Shown here: piece by piece, positions 1 to 9,645 of the stretch
Layout of the letters: each line of letters starts with the position of its first letter
Numbering within the stretch: the first letter of the stretch is position 1
Assembly: GCF_016741855.1 (NCBI RefSeq)
Contig: NZ_JAERRH010000006.1
Coordinates: 419,781 to 483,780, forward strand
Direction of reading: 5' to 3'
Source of the DNA: Streptomyces musisoli
GTDB taxonomy: Bacteria > Actinomycetota > Actinomycetes > Streptomycetales > Streptomycetaceae
Length of the DNA stretch: 64,000 nt
The notes under the pieces: generated by a model
What the model was told of the DNA's origin: nothing
The model's database searches: none
The model's input: only the letters and a program-made list of their open reading frames with translations
Program-made: the position numbers and the translations under genes

Positions 1-408
1 GAGGACCGGGTGCGGCAGGGACTGCCCCCGCGCAGTGTGGTCTCGGTCACCGGGCTGCCCCTCAACGACGCCATCCGCCAGGGCCTTGCGGACGGGGTCC
101 TGGACCGGCAGCCGATGTTCGACCGGATCACCCCGGAAGGCGTGGAGTGGCGGGACGGCCGGAGGGCGGCCGTCGACGTGATCCTGTGGGCGACCGGTTT
201 CCGGGCCGCGCTCGACCATCTCGCTCCGCTGCGGCTGCGCGAGCCGGGCGGCGGCATCCGGGTGGAGGGCACCCGCGCGGTCACCGATCCGCGGGTCCAC
301 CTCGTCGGCTACGGCCCCTCGGCCAGCACCATCGGGGCCAACCGGGCAGGCCGGGCGGCCGTACGGGACATCAGGCGGCTGCCGGCGGAGGAGCAGGTCG
401 CCGCGTGA
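1..408 (+). CDS. Flavin-containing monooxygenase-like oxidoreductase, C-terminal part
   Basis: The reading frame is open from the first base of the window and stops at 408, so only the last 135 codons are present. The fragment contains the ILWATGF motif (the ATG-F/Y signature of flavin-containing and Baeyer-Villiger-type monooxygenases), followed by a VHLVGYGPSASTIGANRAGR stretch typical of the second dinucleotide-binding half. It is probably an FAD/NADPH-dependent soluble oxidoreductase. The N-terminal GxGxxG region lies outside the window, so substrate and subfamily cannot be judged. It faces the convergent transglycosylase gene, with 12 bases between the two stop codons. Confidence 0.75.
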   Translation, partial: EDRVRQGLPPRSVVSVTGLPLNDAIRQGLADGVLDRQPMFDRITPEGVEWRDGRRAAVDVILWATGFRAALDHLAPLRLREPGGGIRVEGTRAVTDPRVHLVGYGPSASTIGANRAGRAAVRDIRRLPAEEQVAA

Positions 409-420
409 GGTCCGGCCGGC

Positions 421-1305
421 TCAGCTGGCCGGGTTGTACGGGGGTCCCGGCGGGCCGCCGCCCGAGGGCTGGGCCGCCGCGCTCTGGTGCGCGGCGCTGA
501 ACTCTGCCACGTTGCGCAGGTGCTCGTCGTAGTCCGCGGTGAAGCGTGTGTCCCCGGGCTTCACCGTGACGAAGTACAGCCAGTCGCCCGGCGTCGGGTT
601 GAGGACGGCGCGCATCGCCTGCTCACCGGGATTGTCGATCGGTGTCGGCGGCAGCCCCACGCGCTGGTAGGAGTTGTACGGGCTCGCGATCTGTGTGTCG
701 TCCTGGCCGGTGCCGACGGTGTTGCGGTTCAGCGCGTAGTTGATGGTCGCGTCCATCTGCAGCGGCATGCCACGCTGAAGCCGGTTGAGGATGACCCGGG
801 CGACCTTGCCCATGTCCACCTTCGTGTCGGCCTCGGCCTGGACGATGCTGGCGATGGTGACGGTCTGGTAGACGTTCATCGCCTCGCGCTGGGCCCCGGC
901 CGCGACCGGCGCGGCGCTGTACCTCCGGTTGGCGGTCTCGACCATGGTCCGCAGCAGCGACTCGGGGGTCGCGCCCTGCCGGACCGGATACGTCGCCGGG
1001 CGGAGGTAGCCCTCCGGGTTGCCTCCTGCCTGGCTCGGCAGTTGCAGGGCGGCCTTGCCGAGGGACTTGCGGGTGCTGCCGGGGGGCAGCTCCAGCGCCT
1101 TGTCGATCGCGGCGTAGACCTGGCTCGCCCGCCAGCCCTCCGGGATGACCAGCATGGCGGTCTTCGCCTGTTCGTGGTCGGCCGCGAGCGTCAGCAGCGG
1201 CACCGCCACAGCGGTGCCGGCCACGACGGCACCAGCCACGACGACGGCGAGTCTGCCCCGGCGTGTCAGTCGGATCCTGCTCCGTGACGGAGTCTTCGTC
1301 TGCAT
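421..1305 (-). CDS. Endolytic murein transglycosylase, MltG/YceG family
   Basis: 294 residues. The start is placed at the ATG giving MQTKTPSRSR; upstream in-frame starts would add a non-conserved tail. Basic N-terminus, then one membrane anchor (about residues 18-40, VVVAGAVVAGTAVAVPLL), then a YceG domain. The conserved IVQAEA segment carries the glutamate expected as catalytic residue in the family, and a Y-NSYQRVGLPPTPI-N-G stretch is also typical. Such enzymes cleave nascent glycan strands at the outer face of the membrane. The protein is shorter than the main Streptomyces MltG and lacks its long cytoplasmic region, so it is probably a paralogue. The C-terminal tail is rich in Gly and Pro. 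Confidence 0.85.
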   Translation of the reverse strand: MQTKTPSRSRIRLTRRGRLAVVVAGAVVAGTAVAVPLLTLAADHEQAKTAMLVIPEGWRASQVYAAIDKALELPPGSTRKSLGKAALQLPSQAGGNPEGYLRPATYPVRQGATPESLLRTMVETANRRYSAAPVAAGAQREAMNVYQTVTIASIVQAEADTKVDMGKVARVILNRLQRGMPLQMDATINYALNRNTVGTGQDDTQIASPYNSYQRVGLPPTPIDNPGEQAMRAVLNPTPGDWLYFVTVKPGDTRFTADYDEHLRNVAEFSAAHQSAAAQPSGGGPPGPPYNPAS

Positions 1306-1348
1306 GCGGGCACGGTAATACGCATACCGTCTTAAACCCGGCATATGT

Positions 1349-3151
1349 TCAGTTTGTCGGTTGCAGTCGCGCATCTCTGCGCACCAGGGCCGCGTACCGG
1401 CCGTCCCGCTCCAGGAGTTCGTCGTGTGTACCGCGTTCGGCGACGCGTCCGGAGTCCAGCACCACGATCTGGTCGGCGCCGCGGACCGTGGACAGTCGGT
1501 GGGCGATGGTGATCGTCGTGCGGTCGGCCGACAGTGCGTCGATCGCCTGCTGGACGGCCGCTTCGGTGCGGGTGTCGAGGGCGCTGGTCGCCTCGTCCAG
1601 GATGAGGACCGGCGGATCGCGCAGGATGGTGCGGGCTATCGCCAGGCGCTGCTTCTCACCGCCGGAGAAGCGGTGGCCGCGTTCGCCGACGACCGTGTCG
1701 TAGCCGTCGGGGAGCGCGGCTATGTGGTCGTGGATCTGCGCCGCCTCGGCGGCCGCGTGCAGTTCCTCGTCGGTGGCGTCCGGTTTGGCGAAGCGCAGGT
1801 TGTCGGCGACCGAGGCGTGGAAGAGGTAAGTCTCCTGCGAGACGACGCCGACCGCGCGGGCGAGGGTGTCGAGATCGAGGTCACGGACGTCCACCCCGTC
1901 CAGCGTGACACGGCCACCGGTGACGTCGTACAGACGGGGCACCAGATAGCCGAGCGTGGACTTGCCGGCACCCGTCGGCCCGACGAGCGCGAGGCTGCCG
2001 CCGGCCGGCACGGTGACGTCGACGCCGTCGAGGATGGGGCCTCCCTTGTCGTCGTACCGGAACTCCACGTCCTCGAAGCGGACTTCACCCTTGATCTGGT
2101 CGAGACGGACCGGCCGCTCGCGCTCGGTGATGTCGATGGGCAGGTCCAGGTACTCGAAGATGCGCTGGAAGAGCGCCAGCGAGGTCTGGATCTGGACGCC
2201 GGTCGCGAGCAGGCTCACGGCCGGGCGGAACAGGCCCTGCTGGAGTGAGACGAAGGCGACGATGGTGCCCAGGGAGACGTCGGGGCCGCCGAACTGCAGG
2301 GCGAGACCGGCCGTCCAGTAGATGACCGCGGGCATCGCGGCCATGACGATCGTGATCACCGCCATGCGCCAGCGCCCGGCCATGTTCGACCTGACCTCCA
2401 GGTCGACCAGGCGCTCGGACTCCTCGGCGAAGGAGGCGGTCAGCGAGTCGGAGCGGCCCATGGTGCGGCCGAGCAGGATGCCGCTGACCGAGAGGGACTC
2501 GGTGACGGTGGCCGCCATCGTGGCCATCTGCTTCTGCCGCTGGGTGGTGATCTTCTTGCGCTCGTTGCCGACGCGGCGGCTGATCCACACGAACACCGGC
2601 AGCAGGAGCAGGGAGACGATCGTCAGCCGCCAGTCCAGGGCGATCATCGCGACGATCGTGGCGATCACGCTGGTGGCGTTGGAGACCAGGGAGGTGGCGG
2701 TGGAGGTGACGGTGGCCTGCATGCCGCCGATGTCGTTGGCGATGCGGGACTGCACCTCGCCGGTGCGGGTGCGGGTGAAGAAGGCGAGCGACATGCGCTG
2801 GAGCCGGCCGTAGACCGCCGTGCGCAGGTCGTGCATGACCCGCTGACCGACGGTGGTCGAGATCAGCGTCTGGAGCACGCCGAAGACGCCGGCCAGGACG
2901 GCGCTGAGGATCATGCCGAGCGCGAGCAGGCTCAGCAGGCCGGTGCGGCCCTGGGGGATCGCGACGTCGAGCGTCTCCTTCAGCAGGAACGGCGTGGCCA
3001 CCGACACCAGCGACGAGGCGCCGACGAGCAGGCCGACGACGGCGAGCCGCCCGCGGTAGGGACGGAAGAGCCGCAGGATGCGGCGCACCTGCCGGGGCTG
3101 TTCGCCGGCGTCGGCAGGTGGGGTCCAGGAGGGTTCACGGTCGGGGTGCAT
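1349..3151 (-). CDS. ABC exporter, fused membrane and ATPase domains
   Basis: 600 residues, a half-transporter with six predicted membrane helices (about residues 35-320) and a C-terminal nucleotide-binding domain. Walker A is GPTGAGKST (about 390), the signature is FSGGEKQR (an SGGE variant of LSGGQ), Walker B is VLILDEATSALD and the H-loop is IAHRLST, so the ATPase looks complete and would act as a homodimer. The ATG is preceded by GTAGGAG. It is divergent from a MarR regulator with a 113-bp shared promoter region, which suggests a regulated drug or metabolite exporter. The substrate cannot be read from the sequence. Confidence 0.9.
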   Translation of the reverse strand: MHPDREPSWTPPADAGEQPRQVRRILRLFRPYRGRLAVVGLLVGASSLVSVATPFLLKETLDVAIPQGRTGLLSLLALGMILSAVLAGVFGVLQTLISTTVGQRVMHDLRTAVYGRLQRMSLAFFTRTRTGEVQSRIANDIGGMQATVTSTATSLVSNATSVIATIVAMIALDWRLTIVSLLLLPVFVWISRRVGNERKKITTQRQKQMATMAATVTESLSVSGILLGRTMGRSDSLTASFAEESERLVDLEVRSNMAGRWRMAVITIVMAAMPAVIYWTAGLALQFGGPDVSLGTIVAFVSLQQGLFRPAVSLLATGVQIQTSLALFQRIFEYLDLPIDITERERPVRLDQIKGEVRFEDVEFRYDDKGGPILDGVDVTVPAGGSLALVGPTGAGKSTLGYLVPRLYDVTGGRVTLDGVDVRDLDLDTLARAVGVVSQETYLFHASVADNLRFAKPDATDEELHAAAEAAQIHDHIAALPDGYDTVVGERGHRFSGGEKQRLAIARTILRDPPVLILDEATSALDTRTEAAVQQAIDALSADRTTITIAHRLSTVRGADQIVVLDSGRVAERGTHDELLERDGRYAALVRRDARLQPTN

Positions 3152-3215
3152 GGGCTCCTACGGAGGGGAACGGGTGCCGGCCGGAAGCGGCCGACGATGC
3201 CTGACGGATCGTAGC

Positions 3216-3240
3216 TCATTGTTACCTATACTCACAATGA
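3216..3240. promoter_or_regulatory. Inverted repeat operator candidate for the MarR protein
   Basis: TCATTGT (3216-3222) and ACAATGA (3234-3240) form a perfect 7-bp inverted repeat around an 11-base spacer. A TATACT box suited to rightward transcription sits inside the spacer at 3227-3232. The element lies between the divergent exporter and marR starts. A MarR dimer bound here would cover the promoter, the usual autorepression layout. Binding is inferred, not shown. Confidence 0.6.
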
Positions 3241-3264
3241 ACGGCATCCTGATATTGTTCCCGC

Positions 3265-3714
3265 ATGACCACCCCCGATCCCGACGGACTGCTCGCCGAG
3301 CAGTTGCTACGGCTCACCCGCCGGGTGCACCGCATCCAGAAACGTCATCTGGAACTGCGCGACCTGGGCGTGACCCCGGCCCAGTCCCGGCTGCTGCGCA
3401 CCCTCGCGCACTACGCCTCACCGCCGCGCATGGCCGACCTCGCCGAGCGCCTGGAGGTCGTGCCCCGCGCCGTGACGACGCTGGTCGACGGGCTGGAGAG
3501 CAGCGGCAAGGTGCGACGGGCAGCGGACCCGGCGAACCGGCGCGTGACCCGGATCGAGCTGACGGACGAGGGGCGCGCGACCCTGCGCGAACTGCGCGGG
3601 GCCCGGCGCTCGGCGGCCGAGGAGATCCTGGCCCCGCTGACGGAGAAGGAGCGCCAGGTGCTCGGCGTGCTGCTGGACACACTGATCGACGGGGACACCG
3701 CCCAGCGCTGCTGA
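3265..3714 (+). CDS. MarR family transcriptional regulator
   Basis: 149 residues with the winged-helix MarR fold: recognition region about residues 52-75 (MADLAERLEVVPRAVTTLVD), a wing with DPANRRVTRIELT, and flanking dimerisation helices. No clear Shine-Dalgarno sequence precedes the ATG; with the TATACT box at 3227 the leader would be only about 26 bases. It is divergent from the ABC exporter gene and probably represses both until a ligand, possibly the exporter substrate, is bound. The ligand is unknown. Confidence 0.88.
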   Translation: MTTPDPDGLLAEQLLRLTRRVHRIQKRHLELRDLGVTPAQSRLLRTLAHYASPPRMADLAERLEVVPRAVTTLVDGLESSGKVRRAADPANRRVTRIELTDEGRATLRELRGARRSAAEEILAPLTEKERQVLGVLLDTLIDGDTAQRC

Positions 3715-3722
3715 ACGGCCAC

Positions 3723-3751
3723 GGCCCCGCTCTTGAGGACGGAGCGGGGCC
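3723..3751 (+). terminator. GC-rich stem-loop terminator after marR
   Basis: GGCCCCGCTC and GAGCGGGGCC pair perfectly over 10 bp around a 9-base loop, starting 9 bases after the marR stop. No U-tract follows, as is common in Streptomyces. The following bases to 3887 hold a short duplicated GCCGCGGACGGC motif and no gene. Confidence 0.75.
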
Positions 3752-3887
3752 GCCGCCCGACCGGGACCACCGCCCGCGCCACGCGTGGGCGCCGCGTGCC
3801 ACCGGCCCGGCCGGCCGGCCCTGACGCCGCGGACGGCACCCGGCCGGACACCCACGCCGCGGACGGCAGCCGGCCGTACCGCCGCCG

Positions 3888-5510
3888 TCAGCAGCGGCTG
3901 CGGTCCTCCGTCAGCGCCCCCTGGACCGTGGTCAGCGACCGGTCGTGACAGCGGTCCGGGCCGAGGACGCGATAGCGCTCGGTCGACGTGCCGACCGCGT
4001 GCCGCTGGTCCCGCGGGACGTCGGCCGTGTAGGCGGCGTCGCCGCTGTAGGTGTCGTCCAGCAGGGACCACGCGGTGCGCCGGCCGCCCTCACGCGTCTC
4101 CACCGACGCCCGGTCGCCGAGGGTGAGTACGGTGCGCAGCCGGTTGTCCGGACCGAGGGTGATGGCGCCGTTCACGGTGTAGCGCCGGTGCGTGTGCGTC
4201 GTCCGCGCGGGGCCGTCACCGCGCCCGGGCCCGCCGACGATGACGGTCTCGTCGTCGGTCCAGACCGCGTCGAGCCCGTCCGTGGTCTCGCCGGCCGTCC
4301 AGCGGTGGACGGAGGTGTTGGCGAGCGTCCGGGTGACGGTGGTGGTCACGCGCCCGTGCGAGGTGTCCAGGTACCCGGAGACGGTGAGCCGGTGCCCGGC
4401 CTCGGTGTGCACCCGGTTATCCGAGCCGGGTGTGTAGACCGAGGAGTCGGTCACGTCGCCCGCCTTCTCCCCGGTGAGCGCGCCGGGTACGTGGGCGCGG
4501 TGCGCGTCCCGCCAGACGAGCACGTTCACCGGGGCACTCCAGCCCGGCTGTCCCGCGGGCACGCCCACGACGGACACCTCGACGCGGTGCGGGCGGCCGT
4601 CGTTGAGGAGGCCGGCGAAGGGCGTGAGGTCGTACTCGATGGGCCGGACGTCGAAGGCGCGCGGGGCCGGGAGGACGTACCAGAGGAAGGGGTTGGACCA
4701 GCCGCCCGTCCAGACGTTGGGGAACGGCGCGGCGATACCCGCGAGTTTGCCGTCGACGCTGATCTGCACCTCGCGGTAGGGTCCGCGGTCGGCCTTGCAC
4801 GAGTACGGCGCCGGGTCGGCCACGGTCAGGTACCAGAACTCCTCGCAGCCGCCGCCCGAGCCGGTCGCGTACACCTCCGCGACGATCCGCTCGCTGTTGC
4901 GCGGGGTGGTGAGCGTCGGGCCGGCGGACGTGTCGGCGAGGGTGAGGACGCGGTCGGGGACGGGCGCCTGCGGGCGTCCCGCGTAGAAGGTCAGGGTGAC
5001 GTGCACGTCGATGACGCCGGTGTAGGTGTCGTCCACCACGTTGCCGATCAGCATCTCGACGTCCTGGGCGCTGCGGAAGGTGTCGCTGTAGCGGGTGACG
5101 TCCTTTTCGACGTGCCACTCGATGCCGTCGGGCGAGGGCTCCGGAGTGGAGGTGCGCAGGATCTCGACGCCACCGACGTGGAGGTAGCCGAGCCGGTCGT
5201 ACTGACGGCCCTTCACCTTGCCGTCGAGGCGCAGCACGACCTTGCTCCAGCGGTCGCCGCAGCCCTCGGGAGGCGTGTAGCCGCCGCGGTAGGGGGTGAA
5301 GTCGCGGAACTGCGCGTCGGCGAGGGTGACCTGGCACGAGCGGGTGTGCGGCCGGTCGACGGGCGGGGCCGCGGTCACCGGGTCGTGCCAGTCGGTGCCG
5401 AACTCGGCGGGCGCGTCGACCGCTTGGGCGGTCGCGGTCCCCGTGCCGAACAGCGTGCTCACCACAAGGGTCGCTCCGGCGAGCATGGACATGACTAACC
5501 GTCTTCTCAT
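3888..5510 (-). CDS. Secreted PNGase A-like peptide N-glycanase
   Basis: 540 residues starting MRRRLVMSML. A signal peptide (about residues 1-33, hydrophobic core then TATAQA) predicts secretion. The mature protein matches the plant-type peptide-N4-(N-acetylglucosaminyl)asparagine amidase A family: a GPYREVQISVDG segment, then PFPNVWTGGW, then an acidic DLTPFAGLLNDGRPH stretch followed by repeated beta-strand sequence. These enzymes release N-glycans from glycoproteins or glycopeptides. In a soil saprophyte the role is probably nutritional. Four cysteines in the N-terminal half suggest disulphides. Activity is inferred from family resemblance; I did not identify catalytic residues with certainty. 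Confidence 0.75.
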   Translation of the reverse strand: MRRRLVMSMLAGATLVVSTLFGTGTATAQAVDAPAEFGTDWHDPVTAAPPVDRPHTRSCQVTLADAQFRDFTPYRGGYTPPEGCGDRWSKVVLRLDGKVKGRQYDRLGYLHVGGVEILRTSTPEPSPDGIEWHVEKDVTRYSDTFRSAQDVEMLIGNVVDDTYTGVIDVHVTLTFYAGRPQAPVPDRVLTLADTSAGPTLTTPRNSERIVAEVYATGSGGGCEEFWYLTVADPAPYSCKADRGPYREVQISVDGKLAGIAAPFPNVWTGGWSNPFLWYVLPAPRAFDVRPIEYDLTPFAGLLNDGRPHRVEVSVVGVPAGQPGWSAPVNVLVWRDAHRAHVPGALTGEKAGDVTDSSVYTPGSDNRVHTEAGHRLTVSGYLDTSHGRVTTTVTRTLANTSVHRWTAGETTDGLDAVWTDDETVIVGGPGRGDGPARTTHTHRRYTVNGAITLGPDNRLRTVLTLGDRASVETREGGRRTAWSLLDDTYSGDAAYTADVPRDQRHAVGTSTERYRVLGPDRCHDRSLTTVQGALTEDRSRC

Positions 5511-5744
5511 GGCCCGTGTTCTACGGGGAGACGAGCGGCCCCCGCAATGACGCCTCGGCAGATCGGCGCGATGAGGACGGCCGTCGCACGGCCCCGCGCG
5601 ACCTTCCAACGAAGGAACATTTAGTGAGATAAACACACCTTCCTGGCATAGTGCCGTCATGGAGATCATGACCGCCGGCAGCCCAGCGGGGCGCACGGCC
5701 GCAAGCCCGGTCCACCGATCCCTCGACCCCCGCGGACCCCTCCG

Positions 5745-7343
5745 GTGACGGCGTCACCCACGGGTTCGGAGCCCCCGCGGCGGCCTCACCGTCCCGTCCT
5801 CGGCACCCGCCGCACCGCGCTCTTCCTCACGGCCACCGGAGCCGTCGCGCTCACCGGCGCCGTCGCGGTCACCGCGGCCGCCGTCCTCACCGGTGACGCC
5901 CTCTTCCCCGGCGCAGGCCCGGGCCCGGGTCGCGGCACCCCCGCCCCCGGCGCCTCCGCCGCCCCGGCCGGCCCGGACCCGTCCCCCGGCGCACCGGGCA
6001 TCGGCGACCCGCTCATGCCGCTCGCCGGCAACGGCGGTTACAGGGTCCGCCGGTACACGCTCGACTTCGACTGGCGGGCACCGCGGACACCCTTCGAGGC
6101 CGGCGCCACCATCAGCGCCACCGCGACGCAGGCCCTGTCCCGCTTCGACCTCGACTTCGCGGGCAACGCGCTGCACCACGTCACCGTCGACGGCGCACCG
6201 GCCACCGCCGAACGCGACGGCGACGAACTCGTCGTCACTCCCGCGAAGCCGATCCCGCGCGGCCGCACGTTCACCGTCCGCGTCGCCTACACCGCCGACC
6301 CGACACAGGGACGGCACCGTGACGACGCGATCCAGGACTACGGATGGGTGCCGACAGCGGACGGCACCGTGGTCTGCGCACAGCCCGACGGCGCCAGAAT
6401 GATCTTCCCGGCGGACGACCATCCGAGCCTGCGGGCGCCCGTCACCTTCCGGATCACCACCCCCGCGGGCCTGAGCGCGGTGGCCAACGGCCGGCTCGTC
6501 GGCACCACACGGCGGCCCGACGGCCGCGTCCGGTGGACGTACGACTCCGAACAGCCGATCGCGCCACAGCTCGTCCAGCTGGCGATCGGGAAGTTCACGT
6601 TCGTCGACAGCCGGGGCCCGCACGGGCTGCCCGTACGGGACGTGGTCGCGGACGGTCTGGTCGCGGACACCGAGGCGTACCGCTCGCTCACCCCGGAGCA
6701 CCTGGAGTGGCTGGAACAGCGGCTCGGCCCCTACCCGTTCCACCGCTACGGGGTGCTGGTCGGGGACACGGACCTGCCGGTGGCGCTGGAGACCCAGTCG
6801 CTCTCCGTCGTACCGCGCGACGACCTGCTGGGCGACCGGGTCGACGCCGAACGCAATCTCGTCCACGAGCTGACACACCATTGGACGGGCGACAGCGTCG
6901 CCATCCGGCGCTGGTCCGACCTGTGGCTGAGCGAGGGTCACGCCCGTTTCTACGAACGCCTGTACTCCGGCGAGCACGGCGGCGTGAGCATGGAATCCGC
7001 CATGCGGGCGGCGTACGAGCAGCACGACCAGTGGCGGCACGACGAGGGAGCACCCGCCGAGCCCACCGAGGCGACGCTGTTCAAGGTGATGCGGTACGAC
7101 GGTTCGGCGCTGGTGCTGTTCGCGCTGCGGGAGAAGGTCGGCGAGGAGAAGTTCGGCAGGATCGAACGGGCCTGGGCGACCACCTTCCGGGGCCGTGCGG
7201 CCGGTACCGCGGACTTCGTCGCGCTCGCGTCCCGGGTCGCGGGCGAGGACCTGAAGCCGTTTCTGACGCCGTGGTTGTACGGCGCGCACACCCCGCCCAT
7301 GCCGGGTCACCCCGACTGGCAGGTGGACCCGGTCGAGGACTGA
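5745..7343 (+). CDS. Secreted or anchored M1 family zinc metallopeptidase
   Basis: 532 residues. An N-terminal hydrophobic segment (about 22-50) is followed by a Pro/Ala/Gly linker, so the protein is either secreted or membrane-tethered. The zinc site is present: HELTHHW (HExxH) and, 18 residues later, the third ligand in LWLSEGHARF. The usual exopeptidase GAMEN motif is replaced by VALETQS, a variant seen in bacterial M1 proteins. The N-terminal half forms the beta-saddle domain. GTG start at 5745; it is divergent from the PNGase-like gene across a 234-base region that includes an AT-rich stretch near 5605-5650, where both promoters probably lie. Confidence 0.88.
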   Translation: MTASPTGSEPPRRPHRPVLGTRRTALFLTATGAVALTGAVAVTAAAVLTGDALFPGAGPGPGRGTPAPGASAAPAGPDPSPGAPGIGDPLMPLAGNGGYRVRRYTLDFDWRAPRTPFEAGATISATATQALSRFDLDFAGNALHHVTVDGAPATAERDGDELVVTPAKPIPRGRTFTVRVAYTADPTQGRHRDDAIQDYGWVPTADGTVVCAQPDGARMIFPADDHPSLRAPVTFRITTPAGLSAVANGRLVGTTRRPDGRVRWTYDSEQPIAPQLVQLAIGKFTFVDSRGPHGLPVRDVVADGLVADTEAYRSLTPEHLEWLEQRLGPYPFHRYGVLVGDTDLPVALETQSLSVVPRDDLLGDRVDAERNLVHELTHHWTGDSVAIRRWSDLWLSEGHARFYERLYSGEHGGVSMESAMRAAYEQHDQWRHDEGAPAEPTEATLFKVMRYDGSALVLFALREKVGEEKFGRIERAWATTFRGRAAGTADFVALASRVAGEDLKPFLTPWLYGAHTPPMPGHPDWQVDPVED

Positions 7344-7541
7344 GCCCGCACCCGGCCGCGTTGGTTGCCCCGGGCAGCGGAGTCACTGCGGCCGACCGGG
7401 TGGCCTCTGCGGGACGGCTGGTCCACCCCGGTGACTCTCGCCACGACACGGCGCCCGGGGCACGGAAACGTACGAGGGGTGGCACGGCGGGCAGCTCCTT
7501 TGCCCTGGTTGCGAACGAGCGTGGTTGGGAGAGCCTCTGCG

Positions 7542-9581
7542 ATGAGAAGAAATGTTTCTGCACATGTCCCCGCGGCCATTCGGAGATGCCGCCGTACGGC
7601 TTGTGTGATCGCGGGGGCGGCTCTGCTGCCACCTCTGCTGATCCTCCCGATGTCCGGCGGTGACGATCCGTCCGACCGACGGCTGCAGAACGCCTTCACG
7701 GACGCCGCGCGCGAGTTCCAGGTGCCGCGCAGTGTGCTCATGAGCGTGGCGTACATGCAGTCGCGCTGGGACGCCCACCCCGGGGCTCCGAGCGTCTCGG
7801 GCGGCTTCGGTCCGATGCACCTGCTGGACACCGACCTCGTCAAGGCCCCGGCGCTGTCGCCCGAACCGAAGGCCGGGGACGGCCCCCACGCCCGGCCGAG
7901 TGCGGGGGCCGCGGGGCCGTCCACCAAGGAAGCGGCGGGGCCGTCCGCCGAGGAAGCCGTGGGCGTCACGGGCCGCCACGCCGTGCAGCCGGCGGATCTT
8001 CAGCACGCGGCACGGCTGATCCAGGCCACGGCCGGACGGCTGCGGACGGACACCGTCGCCAACGTACGCGGCGGCGCGGCCCTTCTGGCGGCCACCCAGA
8101 CCCAGCTCGGCAAGCCCCTCAGCAGCGATCCCGCGGACTGGTGGGACGCGGTGGCGCGCTTCCCCGGCACCCGTGACGTCGCGTCGGCCGCGACGTACGC
8201 CGCCGACGTCTTCACCGTGATCCGGCAGGGCGCGCACCGCACCACCGCCGAGGGCCAGGACGTCACCCTCCCCGCCACGCCCGGTGTGCGGCCCCACCAC
8301 CGCACCCCCGTCCCGCAGGGTCCCCAGCGGTCGGAGGAGGTCGAGTGCCCCGCCGAACTCGCCTGTGACTGGCTCGGCGCGCCGTACGAGGAGATCGACG
8401 ACAGCGCCTACGGCAACCACGACCTGGCCGACCGGCCCAGGGACCAGCCGATCGAATACATCGTCATCCACGACACCGAGGCGTCGCTGGCGAGCATGTT
8501 CCAGACGGTGCAGGACCCGTCGGAGGCCTCCTGGCACTACTCGGTCCGCTCCACCGACGGCCATGTCACCCAGCACGTCAGGACCAAGGACGAGGCCTGG
8601 CACTCCGGCAGCCAGTTCGTCAACGCCCGCTCGATCGGCATCGAGCACGAGGCCTTCCTCACGCAGCCCGGAACCTGGTACACGGAGCAGATGTACCAGG
8701 CGTCCGCACGCCTGGTGCGGTACCTGGCGAAGAAGTACGACATCCCGCTCGACCGGCAGCACATCTTCGGCCACGACAACGTGCCGGCCCCGACCGCCGA
8801 CTCCATCCCCGACATGCACGACGACCCCGGCCCCTTCTGGGACTGGCGGCACTACTTCGACCTCCTCGGCGCACCGCTGCGGGCCACCGCGGGACCGGAC
8901 AGCGACATGGTGACCATCCTGCCGGACTACAACACGAACCAGCCGCGGTTCACGGGCTGCACCCGCAGTGGTTCACCGTGTCGGCCGCACGGCTCCAGCG
9001 CCGTCCGGCTCTACACCGAACCGCGCGAGAACGCGCCGCTGATCCAGGACCCGGGCCGGAAGCCGGACGGAGACGACTCCACCGAGGACGTCAACGACCT
9101 GGGATCGCGCGTCTCCGCCGGGCAGACCTTCGCCGTCGCTGACCGCAGCGGCGACTGGACGGCGATCTGGTTCCAGGGGCGGAAGGCCTGGTTCAAGAAC
9201 CCCAAGGCACACCCGACCGCCGTCGGAGCGGCCGGGCACATGGTCACGCCGAAGGAGGGTCTGGACGAGGTGCCGGTGTTCGGGCGCGCGCTGCCGGAGG
9301 AGGAGGCCTACCCGGACGACATGGACGAGCCGGACGAGTCGCCGCTGCCCTACAGCCTCCAGGCGGGCCAGCGGTACGTGACGCAGTCCGGCGTCGGCAG
9401 TTCCTACACCGCCAAGTCGTTCGGCGACACGCCCAACCCGGTGGTGTGGGGCCGGGAGAAGTACTACGAGATCCAGATCGGCCACCGGCTCGGGTACGTC
9501 CGGGCGAGCGACGTGGACGTGCTGGACGCGACCGCCACCACGGCAGGACCGCAGGAGGAAGGGGCTCCGCCGGCCCCCTGA
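7542..9581 (+). CDS. N-acetylmuramoyl-L-alanine amidase with lysozyme-like and SH3-like regions
   Basis: 679 residues; the ATG at 7542 has GGGAGA upstream and begins a signal-peptide-like segment (MRRNVSAHV... then a hydrophobic core). Order: a lysozyme/transglycosylase-like region (about residues 50-95), an Ala/Pro linker, an Amidase_2/PGRP domain (about 300-450), and SH3-like beta repeats. The amidase zinc ligands are visible: IHDTE, HIFGHD and DDPGP. The lysozyme-like part keeps GGFGPMHL, but the usual YxESRW glutamate is Gln here (YMQSRWD), so that half may only bind. It probably cleaves the stem peptide from muramic acid outside the cell. Confidence 0.85.
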   Translation: MRRNVSAHVPAAIRRCRRTACVIAGAALLPPLLILPMSGGDDPSDRRLQNAFTDAAREFQVPRSVLMSVAYMQSRWDAHPGAPSVSGGFGPMHLLDTDLVKAPALSPEPKAGDGPHARPSAGAAGPSTKEAAGPSAEEAVGVTGRHAVQPADLQHAARLIQATAGRLRTDTVANVRGGAALLAATQTQLGKPLSSDPADWWDAVARFPGTRDVASAATYAADVFTVIRQGAHRTTAEGQDVTLPATPGVRPHHRTPVPQGPQRSEEVECPAELACDWLGAPYEEIDDSAYGNHDLADRPRDQPIEYIVIHDTEASLASMFQTVQDPSEASWHYSVRSTDGHVTQHVRTKDEAWHSGSQFVNARSIGIEHEAFLTQPGTWYTEQMYQASARLVRYLAKKYDIPLDRQHIFGHDNVPAPTADSIPDMHDDPGPFWDWRHYFDLLGAPLRATAGPDSDMVTILPDYNTNQPRFTGCTRSGSPCRPHGSSAVRLYTEPRENAPLIQDPGRKPDGDDSTEDVNDLGSRVSAGQTFAVADRSGDWTAIWFQGRKAWFKNPKAHPTAVGAAGHMVTPKEGLDEVPVFGRALPEEEAYPDDMDEPDESPLPYSLQAGQRYVTQSGVGSSYTAKSFGDTPNPVVWGREKYYEIQIGHRLGYVRASDVDVLDATATTAGPQEEGAPPAP

Positions 9582-9600
9582 CGGGACCGCGGCGGCCGGG

Positions 9601-9630
9601 ACCGGTCCCGGGCCCTGCCCGGGCGCCGGT
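9601..9630. terminator. Stem-loop between convergent genes
   Basis: ACCGG/CCGGT outer stem and CCCGGG/CCCGGG inner stem around a CCCTG loop, lying between the stops of the amidase (9581) and the L,D-transpeptidase (9646). It would serve both strands. Confidence 0.7.
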
Positions 9631-9645
9631 TCCGGCAGGACCGCG

